Assembly (NCBI RefSeq): GCF_029889745.1
Contig: NZ_CP123639.1
Coordinates: forward strand, 2,151,501 to 2,215,500
From: Ligilactobacillus faecis
GTDB taxonomy: Bacteria; Bacillota; Bacilli; Lactobacillales; Lactobacillaceae
Direction: 5' to 3'
DNA: 64,000 bases
Shown: in pieces, positions 28,665 to 40,442 of the stretch
Position numbering within the stretch: the stretch's first letter is position 1
How the letters are laid out: every line of letters begins with the position of its first letter
Position numbers and translations under genes: made by a program
Notes under the pieces: generated by a model
What the model saw: the letters and a program-made list of their open reading frames with translations, nothing else
Databases searched by the model: none
Told to the model about the DNA's origin: nothing

Positions 28665-28788
28665 TTTTATCACTTCCTTTGCAAAGTTTCGCTTTATTAA
28701 TAATAATTATACTATGCCTTAAGATCTTAGCAATGATTTACTAAAGCGACATTTAGTCCTATTTATTTGTGCAAATCACCCATAAATG

Positions 28789-28797
28789 TGCTACACT
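28789..28797 (+). promoter_or_regulatory. Extended -10 promoter of the DUF2929 gene
   Basis: TG-C-TACACT (28789-28797) lies 27 bases before ATG 28825. A TTGTGC upstream is spaced 19 bases, longer than ideal. Confidence 0.45.
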
Positions 28798-28824
28798 ACT
28801 TAATGTGAATGCGAGGTGTTAGCA

Positions 28825-29019
28825 ATGGCAAAACAACTTACGATCCTCTTTTGGGGGTTTATTTATGGTGAAGTTATCGGTTATATCCTTTCAGCACTTT
28901 CAGGAAGTACATTTGAACCACTCTCAAGTGGCTTGATCGCCATGGTTGCTGGTTGGATCGCAGTCAACTGTTTGACTCCTTTCATCAAAAGCCCTACAAA
29001 GACTAGTGATAGCAAATAA
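28825..29019 (+). CDS. DUF2929 family small membrane protein
   Basis: 64 residues with two hydrophobic helices (LTILFWGFIYGEVIGYI and LIAMVAGWIAVNCLTPF) separated by a short loop. This is the usual composition of DUF2929, a family found beside dnaE in Bacilli. Function unknown. CGAGGTG precedes ATG 28825. A terminator follows. Confidence 0.85.
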   Translation: MAKQLTILFWGFIYGEVIGYILSALSGSTFEPLSSGLIAMVAGWIAVNCLTPFIKSPTKTSDSK

Positions 29020-29025
29020 TTTTTC

Positions 29026-29054
29026 AACTGTACGACAAATTCGTACAGTTTTTT
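29026..29054 (+). terminator. Terminator of the DUF2929 gene
   Basis: AACTGTACGA (29026-29035) pairs with TCGTACAGTT (29041-29050), followed by a T-run. Confidence 0.88.
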
Positions 29055-29058
29055 CTTA

Positions 29059-29103
29059 GATGTAAAAAAGATCATTCTACTCTCGAATGATCTTTTTTAC
29101 ATC
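29059..29103 (-). terminator. Terminator of clpB
   Basis: A 19-bp stem (29059-29077 with 29085-29103) begins at the clpB stop codon. Its T-rich arm serves as the U-tract. Confidence 0.8.
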
Positions 29104-31706
29104 TATTTTTGGATAAGATCCTTTGTCTCAAAAGCGACTTGATCACCAGCAAGTTTTAATAAGACCTCAGAATGAGGCATGATCTGCCCAGCGATCAAAG
29201 CTTTAGCAAGTGGAGTCTCGATCTTTTCTGTGATGAAACGCTGTAATGGACGCGCACCATAAGCTGGATCGTAACCATTTTTTGCGATCCACGCCTTCAA
29301 TTCATCACTTAAAACTAATTTGATCTCTTGATCAGCTAAACGTTTCGTCAAACGTTCGATAAATTTTGTCACGATCTCAGTCACGGCTAAAAGATCCAAC
29401 GGTGTGAACATGATGATATCATCGATCCGATTTAAAAACTCAGGTTTAAAGTGTGCTTGAGCGATCTTTAAAACTTGCTCTTTAGTTTTATCTGAGATCT
29501 GACCATCAGTTGAGGCATCATTTAAAAGCAATTCTGAACCTAAATTAGAAGTCAAGATCAAGATCGTATTTCTAAAATCAACTGTCCGCCCTTGACCATC
29601 TGTCAAACGTCCGTCATCTAAAACTTGTAGTAACAAATTGAAAACATCGGGATGCGCTTTTTCGATCTCATCAAATAACACGATCGTATAAGGATCTCGG
29701 CGCACAGCCTCTGTCAATTGGCCGCCTTCTTCATAGCCGATGTACCCAGGTGCTGCTCCTACTAGCCGTGAGATCGAAGCTTTTTCCATATATTCAGACA
29801 TGTCGATCCGCACCATATGCTTTTCTGAATCAAAGAGATCTTCAGCTAACGCTTTAGCTAATTCCGTTTTCCCGACCCCAGTTGGTCCTAAAAACATAAA
29901 AGAGCCTAACGGTTTAGATGGATCTTGTAGACCGGCGCGCGAACGTAAGACAGCATCTGAAACAGCTTTGACTGCTTCGTCTTGTCCGATCACACGTTGG
30001 TGTAACTTTTCATCAAGGTGTAACAGTTTTTCTCTTTCACCTTGAACGATCTTGTTGACTGGGATCCCTGTCAAACGACTGACAACTGAAGCGATCTCAT
30101 CGTCAGTAACTGATTCTTCAACTAAGAGATGCGCAGGCTTTTTCTCATTTTCAAGTGTGGCTAGCTCTTGTTCGAGTTTTGGGATCACTCCATACTGTAA
30201 CTTAGCTGCTTTTTCAAGTTCATAGTCACTCTCAGCTGTTTGCAATTCTTGCTTAGCGTGATCAAGCTCAGCCTTTTTATCACTAACTTTTTGAATACTT
30301 TCGCGTTCACTTTCCCACCGCATCTTTAATTGATTTGCTTGCTCTCTTAAATCAGCTAACTCGCTTTGCATCTCTGCTAATCTTTTTTTAGAGGCTGAGT
30401 CGCTTTCCTTTTTCAAAGCAGCTTCTTCAACTTCTTTACGCATCAATTCACGCGTGACTTGATCAAGTTCAGTTGGCATCGAATTCATCTCAACTCTGAT
30501 CTCAGCACAAGCTTCATCGACTAGATCGATCGCTTTATCTGGCAAATAGCGATCAGTGATGTAACGGTCAGATAATGTTGCTGCTGCGACTAACGCATTA
30601 TCATGGATCCGTACTCCGTGGTGTGTTTCATACCGTTCTTTTAAACCACGCAAGATCGAGATCGTCTCAGTGACACTTGGCTCTTTAACTAAAACTTTTT
30701 GAAAACGCCGTTCAAGTGCTTTGTCTTTTTCTAAATATTCACGATATTCATCTAACGTCGTCGCCCCGATCAAGTGCAATTCTCCTCGGGCAAGCATTGG
30801 TTTCAAGAGATTCCCCGCATCCATACTTCCCTCGGTTTTACCTGCACCAACGATATTATGGATCTCATCGATAAATAAGATGATCTGACCTTCACTTTTA
30901 GCGACTTCTTTTAAAACAGCTTTCAATCGTTCTTCAAATTCACCACGATACTTAGCACCTGCGATCAAAGCTCCCATATCAAGTGAAAAGATCGTCTTAT
31001 CTTTCAAATTATCTGGAACATCGCGTGAAACGATCCGTTGCGCCAAGCCTTCAATGATCGCCGTCTTGCCGACCCCAGGTTCTCCAAGCAACACAGGATT
31101 ATTTTTGGTTTTGCGTGATAAGATCCGGATTACATCGCGGATCTCATCATCGCGTCCGATGATCGGATCTTGCTTACCTTTTTTGACTTGTTTGACTAGA
31201 TCGATCCCGTATTTTTCTAAAGCCTTATATTGCTCTTCTTGATTTTTAGAAGTTACTTTCTCACCATTGCGCAATTGAACAACAACTTCTTCTAACTTTT
31301 TAGCAGTGATCTTGTGTTCTGTTAAAAATTTGACTAATGGATCATAAGTTTGCTTCATCAAAGCTAAAACAAGAGTATCTAAGGCAATATATTCGTCAGC
31401 AAACTGTTTTTTGATCTCATCTGCATCCCGTAAAAGTTGTAACAACTTTTGGCTAAAAGTTTGACCATAGCTCACATTACCAGTCAAAACAGGTTGCTCA
31501 GCTAAAATTTGATCGATCTTTTGCTCAAATCCATTTAGATCAATGCCAGCCCTTTTATAAATATCAGCGACTAGTTCACCTGGTTGCACTAAAAATTTAA
31601 ATAGGTGGCTCACATCGATCGCTTGATTTTTACGGGTGATCGCGATCTGTTGTGCTTGTCCTAAAGCATCTTGGACTGCTGTCGTAAAATTATTTTCATC
31701 ATTCAT
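29103..31706 (-). CDS. clpB: ATP-dependent disaggregase ClpB
   Basis: An 867-residue Hsp100 chaperone. The N-domain covers residues 1-145. The first AAA domain has Walker A GEPGVGKT near 205, followed by the coiled middle domain (about 405-520). The second AAA domain has [13 protein letters not shown] near 605. It rescues aggregated proteins with DnaK. The start region carries only a weak AGG. A strong GAAAGGA lies 86 bases upstream beyond a hairpin. No CIRCE and no convincing CtsR operator is seen in the 230-base leader, which is unusual for a clp gene. Confidence 0.96.
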   Translation of the reverse strand: MNDENNFTTAVQDALGQAQQIAITRKNQAIDVSHLFKFLVQPGELVADIYKRAGIDLNGFEQKIDQILAEQPVLTGNVSYGQTFSQKLLQLLRDADEIKKQFADEYIALDTLVLALMKQTYDPLVKFLTEHKITAKKLEEVVVQLRNGEKVTSKNQEEQYKALEKYGIDLVKQVKKGKQDPIIGRDDEIRDVIRILSRKTKNNPVLLGEPGVGKTAIIEGLAQRIVSRDVPDNLKDKTIFSLDMGALIAGAKYRGEFEERLKAVLKEVAKSEGQIILFIDEIHNIVGAGKTEGSMDAGNLLKPMLARGELHLIGATTLDEYREYLEKDKALERRFQKVLVKEPSVTETISILRGLKERYETHHGVRIHDNALVAAATLSDRYITDRYLPDKAIDLVDEACAEIRVEMNSMPTELDQVTRELMRKEVEEAALKKESDSASKKRLAEMQSELADLREQANQLKMRWESERESIQKVSDKKAELDHAKQELQTAESDYELEKAAKLQYGVIPKLEQELATLENEKKPAHLLVEESVTDDEIASVVSRLTGIPVNKIVQGEREKLLHLDEKLHQRVIGQDEAVKAVSDAVLRSRAGLQDPSKPLGSFMFLGPTGVGKTELAKALAEDLFDSEKHMVRIDMSEYMEKASISRLVGAAPGYIGYEEGGQLTEAVRRDPYTIVLFDEIEKAHPDVFNLLLQVLDDGRLTDGQGRTVDFRNTILILTSNLGSELLLNDASTDGQISDKTKEQVLKIAQAHFKPEFLNRIDDIIMFTPLDLLAVTEIVTKFIERLTKRLADQEIKLVLSDELKAWIAKNGYDPAYGARPLQRFITEKIETPLAKALIAGQIMPHSEVLLKLAGDQVAFETKDLIQK

Positions 31707-31720
31707 CGTCTTCTTTGCCT

Positions 31721-31917
31721 GCTATATAAAATGTGAATAAACATACTTATTTATAATAAATGAGCACATTTTTAGAAAGAAATATAGCTTTTCCTTTCTT
31801 GATCTTATTTACCATTATTGCTATCAAAAGGCCCTACTTTTGACGGCAAATATATTCGCCTCACATTTGATCTTTCTTACGAATCTTGATCATATCTCAG
31901 TATCTTTGGGCCAACAA
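31721..31917 (-). promoter_or_regulatory. clpB promoter and structured leader
   Basis: A -35 TTGTTG (31912-31917), 17 bases, and a -10 TATGAT (31889-31894) predict a leader of about 175 bases. It holds hairpin GGCGAA-TATA-TTTGCC (31846-31861 area), hairpin TCAAAAG-TAGGGC-CTTTTGA (31824-31843 area), GAAAGGA (31792-31798), arm GCTATAT (31782-31788) and partner ATATAGC (31721-31727), then 14 bases to ATG. TTTCTTTC at 31775-31782 can pair with the Shine-Dalgarno instead. Confidence 0.6.
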
Positions 31918-31936
31918 GCGAGCACTCAGCCACAGA

Positions 31937-33178
31937 TCACCGAACTGCCAGTGAAATGATCTCTAAGATCACTGCTACAGCTTGTTCCATAACTTGTGTC
32001 GAAACATATTCATAGCGCGCGTGCATATTTTCGCCTCCAGCAAAAATATTTGGCGTTGGCAGACCTTTAAATGAGATCGTTGAACCATCAGTACCACCCC
32101 GAACTGGATAAATGACTGGAGTGATCCCTAAATTCTGCATTGCTTGCTTAGCAAGTTCAACTACTGTCATATCTTTTTCGATCACGTCACGCATATTATA
32201 ATATTGATCTTTTAGCTCTAATTTGATCCGCTCTGTCCCTAGTGCTTGATTGATTTGCGCGACATTTTCTTGCATCAAACGTTTCCGTTGTTCAAATTTT
32301 GCGTGATCATGATCTCGAATGATATAGCTTGAACTAGCATGATCAACTGTCCCGCTCAATTCTTCTAAATGAAAGAATCCTTCGCGCCCAGATGTTTTTT
32401 CAGGAACTTCGTCTTTAGGCAACATTTCATGAAGATCGATCGCCAGTTGTAACGCATTGACCATGATCCCTTTAGCGGTAGCTGGGTGCACATTTTTCCC
32501 GATAAATTCAAGTTTAGCTTGCGCAGCGTTGAAAGTCTCATATTCAAGTTCACCAAGCGGTCCTCCGTCAACAGTATAAGCGATCTCAGCTCCAAAATCG
32601 TCTACGTCAAATTTGAGTGCCCCTGTTCCGATCTCTTCATCTGGCCCGATCCCGATCATTACATCGCCATGTTCGATCTCAGGATGAGCAAGTAAATATT
32701 CCACTGCAGTGATCACCTCAGCTACTCCTGCTTTATCATCGGCCCCAAGTAATGTCGTTCCATCAGTTGTGATCAGATCATGACCAGCATACTTTTTCAA
32801 ACTTGGAAATTCAGCAGGTGACAATACATACTCACCCGCAGCATCTAACTTGATCTCGCTACGCCCATCATATGCTTTGACGATCTGAGGTGAAACATTT
32901 GTTGCATTAAAATTAGCTGTATCCATATGGGCTAAAAAACCGATTTTTTTAGCTTTCTTACCTGCTGGCAGATTACTTGGCAAAACAGCTAAAACATAGC
33001 CATTATTAGGATCGATCCGCACATTTGCTAGTCCAAGCTCACTTAGTTCTTTAGCTAGCTCCTTAGCAAATTCAACTTGACTTTTAGTTGACGGGATCGT
33101 CGTTGAAGTCGCGTCTGAACGTGTTTCTTTTTTCACATATTTTAAAAAACGTGGTACTAGATTTTCATACTTGCTCAT
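31937..33178 (-). CDS. pepT: Peptidase T (tripeptidase)
   Basis: A 413-residue M20 dizinc aminopeptidase releasing the N-terminal residue of tripeptides in the cytoplasm. Zinc ligands lie in FLAHMDTAN near residue 82 and LLGADDKAG near 148, GPDEEIGTG near 184 holds the catalytic Glu, and a late Asp/His set completes the site. Peptide use fits an auxotrophic lactic acid bacterium. AAGAAGGGTGAG precedes ATG 33178. Confidence 0.95.
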   Translation of the reverse strand: MSKYENLVPRFLKYVKKETRSDATSTTIPSTKSQVEFAKELAKELSELGLANVRIDPNNGYVLAVLPSNLPAGKKAKKIGFLAHMDTANFNATNVSPQIVKAYDGRSEIKLDAAGEYVLSPAEFPSLKKYAGHDLITTDGTTLLGADDKAGVAEVITAVEYLLAHPEIEHGDVMIGIGPDEEIGTGALKFDVDDFGAEIAYTVDGGPLGELEYETFNAAQAKLEFIGKNVHPATAKGIMVNALQLAIDLHEMLPKDEVPEKTSGREGFFHLEELSGTVDHASSSYIIRDHDHAKFEQRKRLMQENVAQINQALGTERIKLELKDQYYNMRDVIEKDMTVVELAKQAMQNLGITPVIYPVRGGTDGSTISFKGLPTPNIFAGGENMHARYEYVSTQVMEQAVAVILEIISLAVR

Positions 33179-33196
33179 TTAAACTCACCCTTCTTT

Positions 33197-34312
33197 TTAA
33201 ATATATTCAAATGGATCAGTCGTTAATCGTGAAGCGATCACTTCGATCCCCCAGTTATTTTCTGCTTGCCACTTAGTGAACAATGTTTGTAAATGTGGTT
33301 TACAGATCGCTTCAAAGTGATGTCCAGGATCGATCACCGCTAAGCCAGTCTCATACATGTCATGTGCGGTATGATAAGAAACATCACCTGTCACATATAC
33401 ATCGGCCCCTTTTTTTAGCGCAAATGGATAAAATTTAGCTCCTGAGCCTCCTAAAACGGCAACTCTTTGAACTAATTTAGTTTGATCTTTAGCAACTAAG
33501 CGCAAGCCTTTTAAATTTAAACGTTCTTTACAAAAAGCAACGTAATCCATCAAAGGCATCGGTTTGGGTAGCATTCCGATCCGCCCCATCCCTGTCTTTT
33601 GACCTAAGCCTTCAACTTGATAAAGATCAAAAGCGATCTCTTCATAAGGATGGTTAGCTCGCATCGCTCGTAAAACATTATCCTTTATCTCACCTGGAAA
33701 AACGACTTCGATCTTTTCTTCTTTGACTTCTGTAAATTCACCGACTGTGCCAATATAAGGCGTAGCTCCAGCTTCTGGTAAAAAACGTCCTGTACCAGTT
33801 AATGAGTAGGAACAACCTGCATAGTCACCTAAATACCCTGCCCCAGCTTTAGCTAAAGCTTGACGCATTGCTTTAGCTGCTTCAAGTGGGGTAAAAACAG
33901 CTAATTTATACCAAGTCTGTTCTCGTGTTGGCAATAAACTAGTAGTTTGACTGAGCCCTAGTGCTTTAGCTAACCAATCATTCATGCCTCCATTAGCGTT
34001 ATCTAAATTCGTATGCGCTGCATAAACTGTGATCCCGTGTTTGATCAATTCAGCATACATCGCATTTTGCGGGTCAGCTAGATCAAAACTTTTGATCGGA
34101 ATAAACAGCGCTGGATGATGCGCAAAGATAAAATCGACTTGGTTTGCGATCGCTTCAGTAACGACTTCAGGGCGAACATCTAAGGTGACCATCATCTTAG
34201 TGACTTCTTGTTCTAAACTACCTAGTTGCAACCCGATCGGATCGTTTTTTTCAGCGATCTCTTTGGGCGCAAACTTTTCAAATCTTTGGACGATCTCTTT
34301 AACTTTTACCAT
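33197..34312 (-). CDS. Nif3-like dinuclear metal centre protein (YqfO type)
   Basis: A 371-residue Nif3/DUF34 family protein with the inserted CutA-like domain (about residues 125-230) of Gram-positive YqfO. Metal ligands are expected in FIFAHHPALF near 63 and AAHTNLDNANGG near 100, plus the C-terminal GDVSYHTAHD. The family has been linked to GTP cyclohydrolase-like or metal-insertion roles without consensus. It overlaps trmK by 14 bases, as in most Bacilli. Confidence 0.9.
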   Translation of the reverse strand: MVKVKEIVQRFEKFAPKEIAEKNDPIGLQLGSLEQEVTKMMVTLDVRPEVVTEAIANQVDFIFAHHPALFIPIKSFDLADPQNAMYAELIKHGITVYAAHTNLDNANGGMNDWLAKALGLSQTTSLLPTREQTWYKLAVFTPLEAAKAMRQALAKAGAGYLGDYAGCSYSLTGTGRFLPEAGATPYIGTVGEFTEVKEEKIEVVFPGEIKDNVLRAMRANHPYEEIAFDLYQVEGLGQKTGMGRIGMLPKPMPLMDYVAFCKERLNLKGLRLVAKDQTKLVQRVAVLGGSGAKFYPFALKKGADVYVTGDVSYHTAHDMYETGLAVIDPGHHFEAICKPHLQTLFTKWQAENNWGIEVIASRLTTDPFEYI

Positions 34313-35003
34313 TCAAAACACCTTCGATCTGCTCGATTTTGGCTTCAAGTGCCTGTTTCTTTGCGACTGGAACATCTTTAGCTTTTGTCAACTGCGCTAA
34401 GACGGTTTCACTTTTAGCGATCTCTTTTTGCCATTTTTTAACAAAAGCATTTGCACGTTCATTCAACAAATATGGTCCAAAAATAGCCTCTTTATCTGTT
34501 AAAACTGGCTTTGTAGCAGTATACTTTGCAGCTATGATCTCATAAATATGTCCATCTTCTTCCATGATCATCTCATTTACAAGCGTATAACCATTAGTGT
34601 CGAGCCAATTTCTGACATTTTTTTCGCCCACATTTGGTTGCAAGATCAAAAAAGGATGTTCGACTAATTTATCTTTACCTTTTTCCAATATATCGCAGAT
34701 CAAAGTGCCTCCCATCCCACAGATCGTGATCGTATCGATCTGGTCACTAGCTTCGATCGCAGCTAGACCATCAGCTAAACGAACAGCGATCTGTTCATTT
34801 AAGCCTTGCGCTCTGACGACTTGCTGAGCGTTTTGGAATGGTCCTTTGACAACTTCACCTGCAACTGCAAATTCGATCTGTCCTTTTAAAGCTAAATAGG
34901 CCGGTAAATACGCATGATCTGAGCCAATATCAGCTAATCGTGCTCCTTTAGGAACTAATTTTGCTACATTCAATAAACGCTTTGATAAATGATGTGCGTC
35001 CAA
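34299..35003 (-). CDS. trmK: tRNA (adenine(22)-N(1))-methyltransferase
   Basis: About 234 residues of COG2384 SAM methyltransferase that makes m1A22 in tRNA. SAM motif LADIGSDHAYLPAYL lies near residue 23, and the catalytic region ICGMGGTLI near 93. The frame can be extended to 35018, but the extension contains the Shine-Dalgarno GAGGTGG, so TTG 35003 is the likely start. It lies upstream of and overlaps the Nif3-like gene. Confidence 0.9.
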   Translation of the reverse strand: MDAHHLSKRLLNVAKLVPKGARLADIGSDHAYLPAYLALKGQIEFAVAGEVVKGPFQNAQQVVRAQGLNEQIAVRLADGLAAIEASDQIDTITICGMGGTLICDILEKGKDKLVEHPFLILQPNVGEKNVRNWLDTNGYTLVNEMIMEEDGHIYEIIAAKYTATKPVLTDKEAIFGPYLLNERANAFVKKWQKEIAKSETVLAQLTKAKDVPVAKKQALEAKIEQIEGVLNGKS

Positions 35004-35126
35004 ATCAAACCACCTCAACTAAAATTCTCTAACTATATTCAATTATCTATTATCGGCTCTAAGATAGCAAGGTCAAATGCTGACTTGCCGATCCGAAGCG
35101 CGTTCAGCGGTCTTTTAGGTATATAA

Positions 35127-35154
35127 AAAAGCTTTGGCCTGTACCAAAGCTTTT
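35127..35154 (-). terminator. Terminator after rpoD
   Basis: AAAAGCTTTGG pairs with its complement around a 6-base loop and is followed by TTTTTT on the minus strand. Confidence 0.88.
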
Positions 35155-35158
35155 AAGT

Positions 35159-36283
35159 TTATTCTAAGAAATCTTTTAATTGTTTAGAACGCGATGGATG
35201 GCGCAGTTTGCGCAAAGCTTTAGCTTCGATCTGACGGATCCTTTCACGTGTAACACCAAAGACTTTACCTACTTCTTCTAAAGTCCGTGTGCGTCCATCA
35301 TCAAGTCCAAAGCGTAAACGTAAAACATTTTCTTCGCGATCAGTCAACGTATCTAAGACACTTTCGATCTGTTCTTTTAAAAGTTCATAGGCTGCATGCT
35401 CGGCTGGGCTAGTCGCATCTTGGTCTTCGATAAAATCACCTAAATGTGAATCATCTTCTTCACCGATCGGTGTTTCTAATGAAACTGGTTCTTGTGCGAT
35501 CTTTAAGATCTCACGCACTTTTTCAGTCGGCATGTTCATCTCAGCACCGATCTCTTCTGGGATCGGCTCACGTCCTAAGTCTTGCAACATTTGACGTTGG
35601 ATCCGGATCAATTTATTGATCGTTTCGACCATATGAACTGGGATCCGGATCGTCCGCGCTTGATCAGCGATCGCACGGGTGATCGCTTGCCTGATCCACC
35701 ATGTCGCATAAGTTGAGAATTTGAAACCTTTCCGATAATCAAATTTCTCGACGGCCTTCATCAGACCCATATTTCCTTCTTGGATCAGATCAAGAAATGA
35801 CATGCCTCGACCAACATAACGTTTCGCGATCGAAACAACTAAGCGTAAGTTAGCCTCAGCCAAACGTTGCTTAGCTTCTTCATCGCCCTCTTCGATCCGT
35901 AAAGCAAGAGCCACTTCTTCGTCAGCTGTCAATAGGTTCACCCGACCGATCTCTTTTAGATACATCCGTACAGGATCGTTGATCTTGACCCCAGAAGGAG
36001 CAGAGAGATCACTTTTAGAAAGTTCTTTTTCTTCGCTACTTGCTTTTTTCAAACTTAAAGCACTTGGGTCACCATTTTCATCAACAACGGAGATCCCAGC
36101 ATCTTCAACACGTGCGATCAAAGCATCCATTTGATCAGCATCGAGATGAAATGGAGTCGCCATCTTATCAGTCAATTCATCATATCTGATCTCTTTTTTT
36201 GCCTTATATTCTTGTAATAATTCCCGTAAAGCTTTACGATATGCTATTTCGTCAAGGTTTGTATTTTTCTTCTCTTCTGCCAA
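35159..36283 (-). CDS. rpoD: Primary RNA polymerase sigma factor (SigA)
   Basis: A 374-residue housekeeping sigma-70 factor. Region 1.2 begins near residue 100 ([13 protein letters not shown]). Regions 2.1-2.4 include [17 protein letters not shown] near 195. Region 4.2 is [18 protein letters not shown] near 345. It directs RNA polymerase to the TTGACA/TATAAT promoters seen in this window. The start is TTG with GGGAGG upstream. It is co-transcribed with dnaG (14-base gap). Confidence 0.97.
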   Translation of the reverse strand: MAEEKKNTNLDEIAYRKALRELLQEYKAKKEIRYDELTDKMATPFHLDADQMDALIARVEDAGISVVDENGDPSALSLKKASSEEKELSKSDLSAPSGVKINDPVRMYLKEIGRVNLLTADEEVALALRIEEGDEEAKQRLAEANLRLVVSIAKRYVGRGMSFLDLIQEGNMGLMKAVEKFDYRKGFKFSTYATWWIRQAITRAIADQARTIRIPVHMVETINKLIRIQRQMLQDLGREPIPEEIGAEMNMPTEKVREILKIAQEPVSLETPIGEEDDSHLGDFIEDQDATSPAEHAAYELLKEQIESVLDTLTDREENVLRLRFGLDDGRTRTLEEVGKVFGVTRERIRQIEAKALRKLRHPSRSKQLKDFLE

Positions 36284-36297
36284 AATAGAGGCCTCCC

Positions 36298-38145
36298 TTA
36301 AATGATTGACTTCTCCGTCTGCTTTTTTTGTAATAACTCGATCAATTTTGCAGTTTGCGTAACGATCGTTTGACTATCATTGATCCGTTTCGCTTGTGCG
36401 ATCTTTTCTTTAACGGCTTCGATCTGAACTTCAAGCGGTGAACGCTTCATAATAAAAGCTAAACAATCATCGATCTCTTGCTCATTTGCCTCGCCATATT
36501 CAGTCAGCTCAAGCGCGATCACGATCTGTCGTAAATGTTCTTCTTTTAGATAATCTAAAAAACTGGCACTTTCATAAGTTGCATAATGTTCAAAATAACC
36601 CTCTGCCAGTAAAAAGATCGTCTCATATTCTTCGTGAATAAAAGAAAAATCAGCAAGTGCTCTGACCCGTAAATAAACATTTTGTTCATGTAAACTTCGG
36701 TACAATAATAAACGCTCTGCTTGTTCAACTGGTGAATACCGCGTCTTTTCGTGACTTTTTTTTGTTGTATAGGCTATTTTTTCTGAATGCTTATAGTTTA
36801 CTTGCTCTTTGACTTGCTCAGCTTGAAAACGTGTCAGCAAAACTTGGAGCTGACTTTCAAGATTGACACGCTCGATCCCAAATTCTTTTGCTAAACGACC
36901 TAACGTTAGATCGCGTAAGAGTGGATCTGTAACTTGGGCTACTTTTTCTAAGATCGCAGTGATATATTCTAATTGATCGTGTTCATTTTCAAGATTTTTA
37001 TTTTGTTTGTAGTATTCTAAGTAGAATTCTAATTCAGTTTGGCGATTTTGCATAACAAAATCCGCAAAACTTGCTTCACCATATTTTTTTACATATTCAT
37101 CAGGGTCGAGCTTTTCTGGAAGTAAGACAACGCCTAATTCAAATTTATGCAAAGGACTGATCAACTCAAGCGCACGTTTAGCTGCCGCTTTTCCAGGTGC
37201 ATCACCATCATAGCAAACATAAAGTTTTGTCGCAGTTTGCTCTAATAAGTAGATCTGTTCAGTCGTTAGACTCGTTCCCATCGAGGCAACGCTATTTTTG
37301 ATCCCTGCTCGCCAAGCAGCTAAAACATCCATAAAACCTTCAAATAAAAAAACTTCACCTGTATGCCGAATAGTTTTTTTAGCTTTATCAAAATTGAAAA
37401 GAATTTTACGCTTGTTAAAAAGCGGTCCTTCAGGTGAATTGAGGTATTTGGGGACCTTTTTATCAGCCGTTAAAGCTCGGCCTGAAAAAGCGATGACCTG
37501 CCCCATTTGATCACGGATCGGAAACATGATCCGATCATTGAAACGTTCTTTTAATGTCTCATCTTTGCGCTCGCTAAAAAGTCCTGAACGCCGTAATAAT
37601 TGATAATCATCTATTTTCTTTTCATGAAAAAAGGCTTGTAAAAGTTCATCATTTGGCGCATATCCTAGCTGAAACTCATTGATGATCTCATCGGATAAAC
37701 CTCTTGCATGTAAATATTCTAGCGCAGATTCACCCAATTTAGTATTAACTAAAATATGATGGTAAAGCTGACTCACTTGGGCATAGAGTTGCTTTAATCG
37801 CCCGTTCTCCGAATGAGCTGATTCGTTTGCTTTCGGCAAATATGCTTGGTCAAGTTCGATACTTGCAAGTTCAGCCGTTCGAGAGACAGCTTCCGGAAAA
37901 GTGAGGTCTTCGATCTCCATCAAGAATTTAAAAACATTTCCACCACGCCCACATGAAAAGCAATGAAAAAACTGTTTTTGTTCATTAACCGAAAATGAAC
38001 CTGTCTTTTCAGTGTGGAAGGGACAAAGGCCAAACCAGTTGTTTCCTGAACGATGTAACTGTACGTACTGGCCAACTATATCTAAAATATTGACACTTGA
38101 CCGAACTTGATCGATCACTTCCGTTGGAATCCTACGTTGACTCAC
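36298..38145 (-). CDS. dnaG: DNA primase
   Basis: About 615 residues. The N-terminal CHC2 zinc-binding domain ([11 protein letters not shown] and CFSCGRGGN) lies near residues 40-70. The TOPRIM core has [12 protein letters not shown] and [18 protein letters not shown]-terminal helicase-binding region follows. It makes RNA primers for replication. GTG 38145 is the preferred start because GGTGGGTGAG lies before it. The longer frame to 38259 reads through this ribosome site. Confidence 0.95.
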   Translation of the reverse strand: MSQRRIPTEVIDQVRSSVNILDIVGQYVQLHRSGNNWFGLCPFHTEKTGSFSVNEQKQFFHCFSCGRGGNVFKFLMEIEDLTFPEAVSRTAELASIELDQAYLPKANESAHSENGRLKQLYAQVSQLYHHILVNTKLGESALEYLHARGLSDEIINEFQLGYAPNDELLQAFFHEKKIDDYQLLRRSGLFSERKDETLKERFNDRIMFPIRDQMGQVIAFSGRALTADKKVPKYLNSPEGPLFNKRKILFNFDKAKKTIRHTGEVFLFEGFMDVLAAWRAGIKNSVASMGTSLTTEQIYLLEQTATKLYVCYDGDAPGKAAAKRALELISPLHKFELGVVLLPEKLDPDEYVKKYGEASFADFVMQNRQTELEFYLEYYKQNKNLENEHDQLEYITAILEKVAQVTDPLLRDLTLGRLAKEFGIERVNLESQLQVLLTRFQAEQVKEQVNYKHSEKIAYTTKKSHEKTRYSPVEQAERLLLYRSLHEQNVYLRVRALADFSFIHEEYETIFLLAEGYFEHYATYESASFLDYLKEEHLRQIVIALELTEYGEANEQEIDDCLAFIMKRSPLEVQIEAVKEKIAQAKRINDSQTIVTQTAKLIELLQKKQTEKSII

Positions 38146-38230
38146 AGTCTCACCCACCCATCTTTGTGCCTGATTGAGAAGAGCCGCACATGACGTACGA
38201 CTCTTCCAACTGTTTTTACACTCATTAACG

Positions 38231-38306
38231 ATTTTATAATAAATAGAACTTGATTGCAAGACTTGTGTTAAATTTTAAATATATCAGATCTAAGTACCTT
38301 TGACAA
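38231..38306 (-). promoter_or_regulatory. Tandem promoters of dnaG-rpoD
   Basis: The upstream promoter has TTGTCA (38301-38306) and TATATT (38278-38283), 17 bases apart. The downstream promoter has TTGCAA (38254-38259) and TAAAAT (38231-38236), also 17 apart. Both drive minus-strand transcription into dnaG. Confidence 0.6.
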
Positions 38307-38331
38307 GTTTTTTCCACATTCTACTTAGAAA

Positions 38332-38359
38332 AAAGAGTTGCACTGTTAGGCAACTCTTT
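38332..38359 (-). terminator. Terminator after glyS
   Basis: AAAGAGTTGC (38332-38341) pairs with GCAACTCTTT (38350-38359). The minus strand continues with TTTTTT. Confidence 0.88.
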
Positions 38360-38366
38360 TAAAGAT

Positions 38367-40442
38367 CTATTTGATATTCAAGTTGTCTAGCTCACCAAAG
38401 ACAGCTGTCAGATCAGCGATCTTAGCTAATTCACGAAGACGGTTTGCTCTGATCTTTTCGTCCTCAGCCATGACCATGATCTTTTCAAAATATTGACTGA
38501 TCGGTCCACGTAAGGTCTGCAAAGCCATGAATTTTTCTTCAAGGTCTGCTGTCGCAAATTCTTTTGCAACCGTTTCAACAGCTTGATGTAGCTGTTGTTC
38601 AGCTTCGTCTTCAAACAAGGCTGGATCAACTTCACCTTTTTGCTCTTTATCCATTTTTGCTGCTAAACGCCCTACCCTAGTCAAAGCCTCGATCGTTTCT
38701 TTGAAAGTTTCATCTTCAATATGATCGGCCAATGTTTGCGCAGCTTTTCTTTCAGCTACAAAAGGATTTTCCTTATTTGCGATAACTGTTTCCAAAATGT
38801 CACGCCGAACTTCATCGTTCAACAACTGATGAACTCGATCGATCATAAAGTCACGCAATGGTGTTTCATTTTTGACTGGTGCGATATTTTTATAAAGATC
38901 AGGGCGTTTTTCAAACGCATACTCAATCGCCGCGCGCAATAATGGCGCCGATAGCGCCCAATCTTTTGCAAAAGCGATCCGCACTATCCCTAGTGCTTGG
39001 CGTCGAAGTGCATACGGATCATTGGAGCCACTTGGCAACATTCCTGCACTAAAGAAAGCTTGGATGCTATCTAGTTTGTCTGCAACTGATAAAACAGCGC
39101 CTACATCAGTCTTTGGTAATTTTCCTTCAGCACTGATCGGCATATATTCTTCACGCATCGCAGTAGCAACAGCATCATTTTCACCTTGCAAGCGCGCATA
39201 GATCTCACCCATTACACCTTGAAGTTCGGCAAATTCACCGACCATCCCTGTTACGAGGTCAAATTTATAGATCTGACTAGCACGTTTTAAATCTGCCAAC
39301 TCTGTTTCACTTAAGCCTAACTTTTCACCAAGAAATTCTGCGATCAAACTAACACGTTCCATCTTTTCGTAGATCGTGCCGATCTTATCATGAAACATAA
39401 CTTTCTTCAAACGCTCAACATAGTCAGCGATCGTTTGTTTTTGATCTTCTGCATAGAAGAACTCAGCATCTTCTAGGCGAGCAGTCAAGACTTTCTCATT
39501 TCCAGCGATCACATTTTCTAAATATTCTTGGTCACCATTGCGGACAGAAACAAAGTTTGGTAAGAGCTTACCATCTTTGTCAGTAACGTAAAAGAAACGT
39601 TGATGATCTTTCATCGAAGTGATCAAAACTTCATCTGGGATCGCTAAATATTTAGCTGCAAATGAACCTGCAAAGACCGTTGGATATTCAACTAAATTAT
39701 TTACTTCCTCTAATAGATCAGGATCAACTTTGATATCCCAATCATTTGCTTTAGCTAATGCTTCGATCTGTGAAACGATCAGTGCTTCACGCTTTTTAGC
39801 ATCAGCAATGACCTCTTGACTTTCTAAGCTAGCTGGGTATTCGTCTGCATGTGCTAATGTTACTGTTTCACCTAAGAAACGGTGTCCTTTTGTCGTTCGC
39901 CCAGTTTCAACGTCCAAAACGTTAAAGGAGATGACTTCATCATCAAGTAAAGCAACGAGCCACTTGATCGGACGCACATACTCAAAGTCATTATCCGCCC
40001 AACGCATCATCGTTGGAAATTTAAGATCCATCACGACAGCTTTTAAGTCAGCTAAAACTTCCTTAGCTAGACGGCCAGGAATAAATTTCTTAACATATGC
40101 ATATTCGACTCCTTTTAATTCCTTAAAAAAGATGTCATCTGGCGTACAGCCTTGACCACGCGAAAATCCTTGCGCAGCTTTGGACCAATTGCCTTCTGCA
40201 TCAAGCGCGATCTTTTTAGCTGGACCTTTAGCTTCCTCTTCGATATCGGCTTGTTTGTCTGCAAGACCGAACACTTTGATCGCTAATCTTCTTGGAGTCG
40301 AATAAGCTTTGATCTCTTCAAAACTCAAACGTTCAGCTTCTAAAAAGTTTTTGACTTTTTGAACTAGTTGTTGACTGCTAGGTGTCACAACATGCGCAGG
40401 GATCTCCTCAAGTCCGATCTCTAATAAAAATGTATGTGCCAT
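38367..40442 (-). CDS. glyS: Glycine--tRNA ligase beta subunit
   Basis: A 691-residue beta chain of the bacterial heterotetrameric GlyRS. It binds tRNA-Gly and has an HD-like core and a C-terminal anticodon-binding domain ([18 protein letters not shown] at the end). It begins [14 protein letters not shown] as in the family. It overlaps glyQ as TAATG, so the subunits are made in balance under the T-box at 41500-41726. Confidence 0.96.
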   Translation of the reverse strand: MAHTFLLEIGLEEIPAHVVTPSSQQLVQKVKNFLEAERLSFEEIKAYSTPRRLAIKVFGLADKQADIEEEAKGPAKKIALDAEGNWSKAAQGFSRGQGCTPDDIFFKELKGVEYAYVKKFIPGRLAKEVLADLKAVVMDLKFPTMMRWADNDFEYVRPIKWLVALLDDEVISFNVLDVETGRTTKGHRFLGETVTLAHADEYPASLESQEVIADAKKREALIVSQIEALAKANDWDIKVDPDLLEEVNNLVEYPTVFAGSFAAKYLAIPDEVLITSMKDHQRFFYVTDKDGKLLPNFVSVRNGDQEYLENVIAGNEKVLTARLEDAEFFYAEDQKQTIADYVERLKKVMFHDKIGTIYEKMERVSLIAEFLGEKLGLSETELADLKRASQIYKFDLVTGMVGEFAELQGVMGEIYARLQGENDAVATAMREEYMPISAEGKLPKTDVGAVLSVADKLDSIQAFFSAGMLPSGSNDPYALRRQALGIVRIAFAKDWALSAPLLRAAIEYAFEKRPDLYKNIAPVKNETPLRDFMIDRVHQLLNDEVRRDILETVIANKENPFVAERKAAQTLADHIEDETFKETIEALTRVGRLAAKMDKEQKGEVDPALFEDEAEQQLHQAVETVAKEFATADLEEKFMALQTLRGPISQYFEKIMVMAEDEKIRANRLRELAKIADLTAVFGELDNLNIK

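Noticed and set aside
31707-31936. CIRCE or CtsR operator in the clpB upstream region
   Set aside because: No TTAGCACTC repeat and no GGTCAAA direct repeat is seen; only isolated GATCAAA or GTCAAAA half-matches.
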